Shown here: positions 33,169 through 40,095 of the stretch, one piece after another
Layout: every line of letters starts with the position of its first letter
How positions within the stretch are numbered: position 1 is the first letter of the stretch
Assembly (NCBI RefSeq): GCF_003336425.1
Contig: NZ_QEIO01000033.1
Location: 1-44,056 of the forward strand
From: Marinitenerispora sediminis
Lineage (GTDB): Bacteria; Actinomycetota; Actinomycetes; Streptosporangiales; Streptosporangiaceae
Direction: 5' to 3'
DNA: 44,056 bases
Translations under genes and position numbers: made by a program
Notes under the pieces: generated by a model
What the model was told of the DNA's origin: nothing
The model's input: the letters and a program-made list of their open reading frames with translations, nothing else
Database searches by the model: none

Positions 33169-34054
33169 GGGCTCGCTGCTTCGCGGTGATCCAGATCGCG
33201 CACGCCACGATCAGGGTGATGCCGACGGTCCAGCCGACGAAGCCCTCGGCGACCTGCCCGATCCGGTCGAGGGCGAAGACGCCGCCGGCGTTCGGCTCGG
33301 CCTGCAGGTCCTTCACGTAGCCGATCAGGTCCTGCTTCTCGTCGGGGGTGAGGGTGGTGTCGTTGAACAGCGGCATGGCTCCGGGGCCGGTGAGCATGGC
33401 CTCGTAGAGCTGACGCGGGCTCGCCTCGTGCAGCTCGGGGGCCCAGCGCCCGTCCGTGAGCGCGCCGCCGGCGCCGGACCAGCTGTGGCAGTGTGCGCAG
33501 TTGGCCAGGTAGAGCTTCATGCCGGCCTCGGTGTCGCCGCCGGCGATGTACTCCTCGTAGGCCGCGTCGTAGGTCTCCCTGGCGGCCTCGTACTCCTCCT
33601 CGCTCTCGAAGTCCGAGCGCTGCGGTGCGGTCGCGGGCACGTTGGTCGGCACGGCCGGGCCCTCGCCGAACGTCGCGACGTAGGCCGCCAGGTTGTCGAT
33701 CTCCTCCTGGGTGAAGGGGGTCGGGCGCCGGGGCATCTGCGCGTCGGGGTTCATGGACGGCATGCGGCCGGTGCTCACCTGGAAGTCCACCGACGCGGCG
33801 CCGACGTTGGTCAGGTCCGGGCCGGTCTCCGTCCCGGCGCCCTGCGGGCCGTGGCAGCTGGCGCAGCTCTCGGTGAAGATCTGCCTGCCCTCGCGCAGGT
33901 CGACGTCAGGAGCGTCGGCCGCGACGGTCTGCGCCTGCGCCCGGTCGGCACTGGGCGCCACGAAGGCGTACCCCACCCCGACGAACGCCAGCGCGAGTAT
34001 GACGACGACATACCCCGCCAGGGGATGCCGTCGCCGCGCGGTAATCCATTTCAC
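33161..34054 (-). CDS. qcrC: diheme cytochrome c subunit of the bcc complex
   Basis: Fused diheme cytochrome cc (297 aa) that passes electrons straight to CuA of CtaC, replacing soluble cytochrome c. Signal anchor about 11-33; heme motifs CASCH (64-68) and CAHCH (186-190); C-terminal anchor about 270-290. The linker between heme domains contains an acidic, Tyr/Glu-rich stretch (about 143-175, including ESEEEYEAARETYDAAYEEY) absent from the Streptomyces protein as I recall it. The GTG at 34054 has GGGGA 5 nt upstream; upstream in-frame codons overlap ctaE. Confidence 0.96.
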   Translation of the reverse strand: MKWITARRRHPLAGYVVVILALAFVGVGYAFVAPSADRAQAQTVAADAPDVDLREGRQIFTESCASCHGPQGAGTETGPDLTNVGAASVDFQVSTGRMPSMNPDAQMPRRPTPFTQEEIDNLAAYVATFGEGPAVPTNVPATAPQRSDFESEEEYEAARETYDAAYEEYIAGGDTEAGMKLYLANCAHCHSWSGAGGALTDGRWAPELHEASPRQLYEAMLTGPGAMPLFNDTTLTPDEKQDLIGYVKDLQAEPNAGGVFALDRIGQVAEGFVGWTVGITLIVACAIWITAKQRAHD

Positions 34055-34070
34055 GGTTTCCCCGTTCGGG

Positions 34071-34697
34071 TTACTGAAGGAAGTAGATGGTTGCGAACAA
34101 AGCGATCCAGACGACGTCAACGAAGTGCCAGTAGTAGGACACAACGATGGCGCTGGTTGCCTGCTGGTGAGTGAAGCGCTTCGCGGCGTACGTGCGTCCC
34201 AGCATGATCAGGAACGCGATCAGACCACCGATCACGTGGAGGCCGTGGAACCCCGTGGTGAGGTAGAACATCGAGCCGTACGCGTCGGACTGGAGCGTCA
34301 GTCCCTCGTGCACGATGAGCTCGTAGTACTCATAGGCCTGCCCCAGAACGAAGATCAGGCCCATGAAGAACGAGATGAAGAACCACTTACGGAGCTTCCG
34401 CACGTCACCGCGTTCGGCCGCGATGACGCCGGCCTGGGCGGTGAAGCTGGAGGCCACGAGAATCACGGTGATACCGAGCGCCCACGGCACGTTCAGGTGC
34501 ACGGAGGGCCACTCGCCTAGGGAGGGATCGCCCTTGGTCACCGATCGGATGGTGTAGTACATCGCGAACAGCGCCGCAAAGAACATGAGCTCGTTGGCCA
34601 ACCAGACGATGGTGCCAACGCTCACCAGGTCAGGTCGCTTCGCCGCACCATGCACTGGTGTCGGTCCTGTTTCTTGGTTCGCGGTTGCTGTCGCCAC
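34071..34697 (-). CDS. ctaE: cytochrome c oxidase subunit III
   Basis: Five-helix subunit III of the aa3 oxidase (208 aa). Typical blocks: [18 protein letters not shown], the central [37 protein letters not shown] and the C-terminal [21 protein letters not shown]. It is first in the ctaE-qcrC-qcrA-qcrB operon, 16 nt before qcrC. The GTG at 34697 has no RBS; AATAAT lies exactly 6 nt upstream, so the operon mRNA is probably leaderless. A perfect dyad at 34724-34740 covers the expected -35 region. Confidence 0.97.
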   Translation of the reverse strand: MATATANQETGPTPVHGAAKRPDLVSVGTIVWLANELMFFAALFAMYYTIRSVTKGDPSLGEWPSVHLNVPWALGITVILVASSFTAQAGVIAAERGDVRKLRKWFFISFFMGLIFVLGQAYEYYELIVHEGLTLQSDAYGSMFYLTTGFHGLHVIGGLIAFLIMLGRTYAAKRFTHQQATSAIVVSYYWHFVDVVWIALFATIYFLQ

Positions 34698-34703
34698 GGG
34701 AGC

Positions 34704-34709
34704 ATTATT
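34704..34709 (-). promoter_or_regulatory. -10-like box of the ctaE-qcrCAB operon
   Basis: AATAAT on the minus strand, 6 nt before the GTG at 34697, close to TATAAT. Confidence 0.55.
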
Positions 34710-34723
34710 GCGGCATCTGACGA

Positions 34724-34740
34724 GGGTCGTTGCACGACCC
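34724..34740. promoter_or_regulatory. dyad at the ctaE-qcrCAB promoter
   Basis: GGGTCGT-TGC-ACGACCC, a perfect 7-bp inverted repeat centred at about -35 of the leaderless promoter. A repressor or activator site is possible; the regulator is unknown. Confidence 0.4.
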
Positions 34741-35139
34741 CCCGTAACGCGTCGCCGGGGCCCGCCCTCGGGGCGACCGGGCGGGTGATCTCGCCGGATC
34801 CGCCGTGACGTCCCCGTGACCTGCCGGTACCGCCGCCGGGGGCGCCCGGTGCGCTCGGGGCGGAGCCCGGGTTCCGGGCCGGCCACCGCCGTGTCCGGGC
34901 CGGGCGCGTTATGGGTTTGTGGTGTCGACCGTGGCCGGGCCGTGTCGGGCCGGCCGGGCCGCAGGGCCCGGAATGCTTCCTATCCGGGGGCGCTGCTGGC
35001 ATCCTGTCGTGTCGAAGCTCTCAGGGCAATAGGCTCGGAGTGTGGGCGATCCGGCCTGCTGCGGCCGGTGTGGAAACGATCGCGACCGGGTAGTAAACCG
35101 ACTCCCCGTGCGCGGGGACGATCCCAAGGGCGGTTCAGC

Positions 35140-35580
35140 ATGGCGGACAGCGGTACCGGACACGGCGGGCACACCACCACGATGCGCGTCCTCATCTACA
35201 GCGACAACGCGGCCGTGCGCGAGAACGTGCGGCTCTCCATCGGCCGGCGGCCGGCCGCCGACGTCCCCAAGGTGGAGTTCGTCGAGTGCGCCACCGCGCC
35301 GGCGACCGTCCGGCGGCTGGAGGAGGGCGGCGTCGACATCGCCATCCTGGACGGCGAGGCCGTCCCGGCCGGCGGCATGGGCCTGTGCCGGCAGGTCAAG
35401 GACGAGATCTACCAGTGCCCGCCGGTGCTCCTGCTCATCGGCCGGCGCGACGACGGCTGGCTGGCCACCTGGTCGGGCGCGGACCGGGTCGTGAGCCACC
35501 CGATCGACCCCGTCGCCCTGGCCGAGTCGCTCGCCGACCTCATGCGGCAGCGTACGGAGCGGCTCGCGGCCGCACGGTAA
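35140..35580 (+). CDS. orphan degenerate receiver-domain protein
   Basis: A stand-alone CheY-like receiver (146 aa) with no output domain. The N-terminal 15 residues are polar; MRVLIYSDNAAVRENV forms beta1/alpha1 and VDIAILDGEAVPAGGMGLCRQVKDE beta3/alpha3, with Asp71 at the phosphorylation position. The usual acidic pair is reduced to SerAsp (21-22), and the conserved Lys before Pro in beta5 is His120 (VVSHPID). Phosphorylation is therefore doubtful and it may act as a protein-interaction module. The ATG follows AAGGG. No histidine kinase is nearby; trpD is next downstream after a terminator. Confidence 0.75.
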   Translation: MADSGTGHGGHTTTMRVLIYSDNAAVRENVRLSIGRRPAADVPKVEFVECATAPATVRRLEEGGVDIAILDGEAVPAGGMGLCRQVKDEIYQCPPVLLLIGRRDDGWLATWSGADRVVSHPIDPVALAESLADLMRQRTERLAAAR

Positions 35581-35597
35581 CGTCGGACACGTCCGCA

Positions 35598-35621
35598 CCC
35601 CGCCCCGGGAGAGGGGCGGGG
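35598..35621 (+). terminator. terminator after receiver gene
   Basis: A perfect 9-bp stem CCCCGCCCC / GGGGCGGGG with a 6-nt loop, 17 nt past the stop. Confidence 0.65.
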
Positions 35622-35842
35622 ACCCACGATGACCAGATGGATCGCTTCTCCCATGGTGTGCGTACAGTGTTTCGGTTCCGGCGCGTCCGAGGACGGCGGC
35701 CGGTGCTCCGGGCCGCGTGAGCGGTTCGGCGGCGCGCCTCGGCGCGGATCGGGCGCAAACGGCGCCGGCGGCCGATGGCGCCGCTGAGCACCACGCCGAC
35801 GCCACCGAGAGCACGCACCGGAAGAAGCGGAGACACAGCACC

Positions 35843-36895
35843 GTGAACAGCCCCGAACGCACCTGGCCGTCCCTCGTCGGCTCACTCCTGGCCGGCAGGT
35901 CGCTCACCGCCGACGACACCCAGTGGGCGATGAACGAGATCATGTCCGGCTCGGCCACCGACGTGCAGGTCGCCGGGTTCGCCGTCGCGATGCGCGCCAA
36001 GGGCGAGACCGCCGAAGAGGTGGCCGGACTCGCCCGCGGCATGCTGGACAACGCGGTCCGGGTCTCGGTGCCCGGACCGACCCTCGACATCGTCGGCACC
36101 GGCGGCGACCAGGCGCACACCGTCAACGTGTCCACCATGGCGGTGCTCGCGGCCGCGGCGGCCGGCGCGCGGGTGGTCAAGCACGGCAACCGGGCGGCCT
36201 CCTCCTCGTGCGGCACCGCCGACGTGCTGGAGCGCCTGGGCGTGGTGATCGACCTCGCGCCGGAGCACACCGCGCGGATGGTCGAGGAGGCCGGGGTCGC
36301 CTTCTGCTTCGCTCCGCTGTTCCACCCCTCCTACCGGCACACGGCCCGGGCCCGGCGGGAGCTGGCGGTGCCCACCGTGTTCAACTTCCTCGGGCCGCTG
36401 ACCAACCCGGCCCGGCCGAGCGCGGCCGCGGTCGGGGTCTTCGACCCGCGCATGTGCGAGGTGGTCGCCGGGGTGTTCGCCGAGCGAGGCGACACCGCTC
36501 TGGTGTTCCGCGGCGACGACGGCCTCGACGAGCTGACGACCACCACCACCTCGACGGTGTGGGTGGTGCGCGACGGCGGGGTGCGCCGCGAGCGGCTGGA
36601 CCCGGCGGCGCTCGGGATCGGGCGCGCCGCCCCGGACGCGCTGCGCGGCGGCGACGTCGAGTTCAACGCCGGGGTGGTGCGCGACTTCGTCGCCGGCCGT
36701 CCGGGTCCGGTGCGCGACGCGGTGCTGCTGAACGCGGCGGCCGCGCTCGCCGCGGCCGACGGCGTCACCGGGACGTTGGAGGACGCGCTGGCCGCCGGCT
36801 ACGCGCGCGCCGCCGCCGCGGTCGACAGCGGTGGCGCCGCGGCCGTGCTGCAGCGCTGGATCGAGACCAGCCAGGCGCTCGCGAAGCAGTCCTGA
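35843..36895 (+). CDS. trpD: anthranilate phosphoribosyltransferase
   Basis: Second step of tryptophan biosynthesis, joining anthranilate and PRPP (350 aa, usual length). It contains the PRPP/Mg-binding [17 protein letters not shown] (GTGGD at 85-89), [18 protein letters not shown] (113-130), [23 protein letters not shown] and [10 protein letters not shown]. The GTG at 35843 is chosen because the first conserved helix ([11 protein letters not shown]) starts just after it, with GGAGA about 9 nt upstream; the frame upstream looks non-coding. No other trp gene is adjacent, so it is a solitary copy as in several actinomycetes. Confidence 0.95.
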   Translation: MNSPERTWPSLVGSLLAGRSLTADDTQWAMNEIMSGSATDVQVAGFAVAMRAKGETAEEVAGLARGMLDNAVRVSVPGPTLDIVGTGGDQAHTVNVSTMAVLAAAAAGARVVKHGNRAASSSCGTADVLERLGVVIDLAPEHTARMVEEAGVAFCFAPLFHPSYRHTARARRELAVPTVFNFLGPLTNPARPSAAAVGVFDPRMCEVVAGVFAERGDTALVFRGDDGLDELTTTTTSTVWVVRDGGVRRERLDPAALGIGRAAPDALRGGDVEFNAGVVRDFVAGRPGPVRDAVLLNAAAALAAADGVTGTLEDALAAGYARAAAAVDSGGAAAVLQRWIETSQALAKQS

Positions 36896-36904
36896 CGGAA
36901 GGGA

Positions 36905-36930
36905 GCGGGGCCGGCCGGGACCGGCCCCGC
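36905..36930. terminator. bidirectional terminator, trpD / AsnC-like gene
   Basis: A perfect 10-bp stem GCGGGGCCGG / CCGGCCCCGC with a 6-nt loop, between convergent genes. Confidence 0.75.
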
Positions 36931-36961
36931 GCGGACCGGTCCCGGCCGGGCGCCCGCGACG

Positions 36962-37237
36962 CTACAGCCCGAGCGAGAACGCGGCCTCCAGGTCGTGCCG
37001 CGAGTACGTGTGGAACGCGATGTGGGTGTCGGAGGACAGCACGCCCGGCACCTGGTTCACCCGGTTCGGGATCACCTCGGCGAGCTCCTCGTGCTCGCGT
37101 ACCCGCACGATCGCGATCAGGTCCACGCCGCCGGTGACCGAGTAGACCTCGCTGACCCCGTCGGTCTCGGCGATCGCCTCGGCGACCTCGGGGATGCGGT
37201 TCACGTCGGTCTTGATCAGGACGATCGCGGTGATCAC
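36962..37237 (-). CDS. stand-alone Lrp/AsnC ligand-binding (RAM) domain protein
   Basis: A 91-aa protein consisting only of the RAM domain of Lrp/AsnC regulators; there is no DNA-binding helix-turn-helix. Sequence blocks: ITAIVLIKTDVNRIPEVAEAI, VYSVTGGVDLIAIVRV, and DTHIAFHTYSRHDLEAAF. Such proteins are widespread in actinobacteria; some bind amino acids, and partners are unknown. The GTG at 37237 has a GGAGG 8 nt upstream. It is 46 nt downstream of the rhomboid gene on the same strand, so probably co-transcribed with it. Confidence 0.88.
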   Translation of the reverse strand: MITAIVLIKTDVNRIPEVAEAIAETDGVSEVYSVTGGVDLIAIVRVREHEELAEVIPNRVNQVPGVLSSDTHIAFHTYSRHDLEAAFSLGL

Positions 37238-37283
37238 GGTCGGGGCCTCCTGGCGTGGGCGGCTGACGGGCGGCTCGCGCGGC

Positions 37284-38048
37284 TCAGTGCACGTCGGAGA
37301 GCCGGGAGCCGGCGCGCCAGCGGATCCGGTAGATGAGCAGCCCACCGATCACCCCGGCGACGAAGCCGTACACGTGGGCGGCGTAGGCCGTCTGGGTGTC
37401 CGCGCCGGGGAAGAGGGTGAGGCTGACGTACAGAAAATACTGGAGGACGAAGTAGGTGGCCACGAGCACCCAGCCGGGCAGCCGCACCGGGATGACGCCG
37501 AACACCAGGGTGATGACCCGGCTCCGGAACTGCACCACCAGGTAGCCGCCGAGGACGCCCGAGATGGCGCCGGACGCGCCGACCAGCGGCACGCTGGCCT
37601 CGGCCCCCTGGCCGAGCGCGAAGCAGTAGCAGGCCACGATCCCGCTGACCAGGTAGAAGCCGAGGTAGCGCAGCCGGCCGAGCCGGTCCTCCACGCACGG
37701 GCCGAACACGAACAGGTACACCATGTTGCTCAGCAGGTGCAGTGCGCTGCCGTGCAGGAACATCGACGTGAACGCCGACAGAGCGGGGACCTTGTGGAAG
37801 TCCGCGCCCGCGCACTGGGACGGGTCCGCGAGTTGGCGGCCGCTCAGCAGCTCGGCGGGGACGGCGGCCCACCGCATGATGTAGACGTCCACCGCGCAGG
37901 CCCGCGCCAGCGGCTCGGCTCCGTACCAGACCGCCATCTGCGACAGCGGCGACAGCAGGTAGACGCCGACGTTCACCGCGATGAGCAGGTAGGTGACGAC
38001 CGGGACCCGGCGCACCGGGTAGTCGTCGCTGAGCGGGATGCCGGCCAT
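37284..38048 (-). CDS. rhomboid family intramembrane serine protease
   Basis: Six- to seven-helix membrane protein (254 aa) with complete rhomboid catalytic features: nucleophile Ser159 in GASGAISG, catalytic His225 in AAHVYGFVAG, and the HxxxN oxyanion element His104-Asn108 in HLLSNM. FTSMFLHGSALHLLSNM is characteristic. There is an enlarged loop (about 43-90) between the first two helices with two cysteines (51, 79). It should cleave transmembrane segments; substrates are unknown. The ATG at 38048 follows GAGG closely. Confidence 0.92.
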   Translation of the reverse strand: MAGIPLSDDYPVRRVPVVTYLLIAVNVGVYLLSPLSQMAVWYGAEPLARACAVDVYIMRWAAVPAELLSGRQLADPSQCAGADFHKVPALSAFTSMFLHGSALHLLSNMVYLFVFGPCVEDRLGRLRYLGFYLVSGIVACYCFALGQGAEASVPLVGASGAISGVLGGYLVVQFRSRVITLVFGVIPVRLPGWVLVATYFVLQYFLYVSLTLFPGADTQTAYAAHVYGFVAGVIGGLLIYRIRWRAGSRLSDVH

Positions 38049-38122
38049 CTGCCTCGCGTTTCCGTCCGTGGTCGAGGTCGCCTGCGCGAGGCGCCTTACG
38101 AGCGGTCGGCCCGGCCCGCGGC

Positions 38123-39841
38123 TCAGCGGCGGGCGGGAACGGCCTCGCGCCCCCAGTCTGTCAGGTCGCGGTACTTCTCCGCACCGTCCACCGGGCAGGT
38201 CCACGGGGTGTCGAGCTCGACCAGCCGCACCCCGGGGGAGTCCAGCCAGCGCAGCACGCACTCCATCTCGGCCGCGCCGGCGCGCGGGGCCGGGCCGGCG
38301 CCGGGGAGCACGGTCTCCGCGGTGTCCACGAGCGCCCGGACGAACGCGTGCGGGTCGGTGCCGGGACGCATCAGCCCGGTGCCGGCCAGCCGCCCGTACC
38401 GGACCACGCACACCTCCCACCCCGCCGCGGAGCGCCGCCCGGCCACCAGCTGCGGCAGCCGCGCCAGCGCGGTGAGCCGCTGGGAGCGCGCCACCCCGGT
38501 GAGCAGCGCCGCCAGCCGGTCGCGGTGCGCGGCGGCCTCCTCGTAGCGCAGCTGCTCCGACAGCCTGCGGATGTGCTCGGTGAGGGCGCGCACGACGGCC
38601 TCGGCGCCGCCGGTGAGGGCCAGTTCCGCGCGGGCGGCGTGCCCGGCGTACTCCTCGGCCGACTCCCGCCCGTCGCAGGGCGCGCCGCACCGGCCCAGCT
38701 CGGCGAGCACGCACGCCGCGATCGGCTTGGCGGGGGAGAACCGGTGCGTGCACTGCCGCAGCGGCACGACGTGGTGCAGCGCGTCGCGGGCGAGCTCGGC
38801 CTCCCGAGCCGAGCGGAACGGCCCCACGTAGGGCGCCCCGTCGTCGAGGATCCGGCGGACCAGGGACAGCCGCGGGTAGCGCTCACGGGTCAGCTTGAGC
38901 CAGACGGCGCGCTCGGGGTTGCGGGACCGCCGGTTGTACGGCGGTTTGCGTTCGGCGATCAGCCGCAGCTCGCGCACCTCCGCCTCCAGCTCGGTCCCGC
39001 AGACGATGGGGGTGACGCGCTCGGCCAGCGCGATCATCTCGCGGACCCGGCCGCGGGTCTCCGACGCCGTGAAATAGGACATCACCCGCCGGCGCAGGTT
39101 GCGGCTCTTGCCGACGTAGAGCGTCTCGCCCCTGGCGTCCTCGAAGACGTAGACGCCGGGCCGCTCGGGCACGTCCTCGGCGAGCCGCCGCTTGCGGAGC
39201 TGCGCGGCACTCGGTGCGCTGCGGAACGCGCGCAGCTCCTCCAGGGTGTCGACGCCGAACGAGCCGAGCCGCTCCAGCAGCGCGTGCAGCACGCCCACGG
39301 TGGCGCGGGCGTCGTCCAGCGCCCGGTGCGTGGGCCGGTCGGGAACCCCGAAGTGGGCGGCCAGCGTGCCGAGCTTGTGGTCGCGCACCTCGTCCCGGGG
39401 CACCAGCCGGCGGGCGAGCGGCACCGTGTCGACCACGGGCGGGTTCGGCCACATGAAGCCGTGCGCCGCGCAGACGGCCTTGAGGAAGCCGACGTCGAAG
39501 GGCGCGTTGTGGGCCACCAGCACCGCACCCCGGTCCAGGCCCGCGAACTCGAGGAACGCGGGCAGCACCTGCTCGACGCGCGGCGCGGGGGCCACCATCG
39601 CCTGGGTGATCCCGGTCAGCAGCGTGATGAACGGCGGAACGGGGACCCCGGGATTGACCAGCGTGGCGAACTCGCCGAGGACCTCGCCGCCGCGCACCCG
39701 GACCGCGCCGATCTCGGTGATACCGGCGCCGTCGGCGCGCGACCCGGTGGTCTCCAGGTCGACGATGACGAACGTGGTGTCCGCCAGCGGGGTCCCCAGG
39801 TCGTCGAGGGAGCCCTGGAAGGGGAGCTGCTGTTGTGCCAC
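38123..39841 (-). CDS. DEDDh exonuclease fused to a UvrC-like GIY-YIG domain
   Basis: A two-nuclease protein (572 aa) of the kind seen in Mycobacterium (Rv2191). The N-terminus (about 20-195) is a DnaQ-type 3'-5' exonuclease: Exo I VDLETTG (Asp28, Glu30), Exo II HNAPFD (His111, Asp116), Exo III HRALDD (His172, Asp177). Residues about 225-315 are a GIY-YIG domain (PGVYVFEDARG then YVGKSRNLRRR, Glu in AEVRELRLI). A cysteine-rich segment (CVLAELGRCGAPC) and a UVR-like helix pair follow. There is no UvrC RNase H or HhH part. It probably acts in DNA repair. GTG at 39841 is leaderless-like, with TACCCT 6 nt upstream. Confidence 0.92.
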   Translation of the reverse strand: MAQQQLPFQGSLDDLGTPLADTTFVIVDLETTGSRADGAGITEIGAVRVRGGEVLGEFATLVNPGVPVPPFITLLTGITQAMVAPAPRVEQVLPAFLEFAGLDRGAVLVAHNAPFDVGFLKAVCAAHGFMWPNPPVVDTVPLARRLVPRDEVRDHKLGTLAAHFGVPDRPTHRALDDARATVGVLHALLERLGSFGVDTLEELRAFRSAPSAAQLRKRRLAEDVPERPGVYVFEDARGETLYVGKSRNLRRRVMSYFTASETRGRVREMIALAERVTPIVCGTELEAEVRELRLIAERKPPYNRRSRNPERAVWLKLTRERYPRLSLVRRILDDGAPYVGPFRSAREAELARDALHHVVPLRQCTHRFSPAKPIAACVLAELGRCGAPCDGRESAEEYAGHAARAELALTGGAEAVVRALTEHIRRLSEQLRYEEAAAHRDRLAALLTGVARSQRLTALARLPQLVAGRRSAAGWEVCVVRYGRLAGTGLMRPGTDPHAFVRALVDTAETVLPGAGPAPRAGAAEMECVLRWLDSPGVRLVELDTPWTCPVDGAEKYRDLTDWGREAVPARR

Positions 39842-39847
39842 CCGGTC

Positions 39848-39853
39848 AGGGTA
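39848..39853 (-). promoter_or_regulatory. -10-like box for the exonuclease-GIY-YIG gene
   Basis: TACCCT on the minus strand, 6 nt before the GTG at 39841. Confidence 0.5.
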
Positions 39854-40095
39854 CGGGCTGCCTCCGACAGCGCCGGCGGCCCGGTCGGCGCTCGTGCCTG
39901 CGAGGACGCCGCGCGGGTGCCCGCGGCGGGCCCGGGGGCGGCGGGGGCGGTCGCACCCGCCGCGCATCCCGGGAGACGCCCGGCCGGTATCCTGGCCCGA
40001 ATACCGATCCGTCGCTGATGCTCCGCAATCGGACGCCGACGTCCCGCTATCGGGCATCCGGGCGACTGCGCGCACGACCCCGAGGGAGACGGTGC

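Larger units (their letters stand above)
34698..35139. other. divergent region, ctaE / receiver gene
   Basis: 442 bp with no supported gene. It holds the ctaE -10 box and dyad at the left end, a -10-like TAGGCT (35030-35035) for the rightward gene, and a hairpin CCCCGTGCGCGGGG (35104-35117) in that gene's leader. Confidence 0.5.

Noticed and set aside
34071-34886. Longer CtaE with an N-terminal extension to 34886
   Set aside because: The added 63 residues are Arg/Pro/Gly-rich and unlike subunit III; the GTG at 34697 with a -10-like box 6 nt upstream is better supported.
35099-35124. CTCCCCGTGCGCGGGGACGA, which resembles the I-E CRISPR repeat
   Set aside because: It is two bases shorter in the loop, has no second copy at a 61-bp interval, and is explained by a simple CCCCG/CGGGG-type hairpin in the leader of the receiver gene.
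35629-35787. 52-codon frame upstream of trpD with three cysteines, considered as a small zinc protein or trp leader peptide
   Set aside because: It has no run of Trp codons (one near the start and one near the end), no alternative hairpins, and no recognisable zinc ribbon spacing; nothing supports translation.
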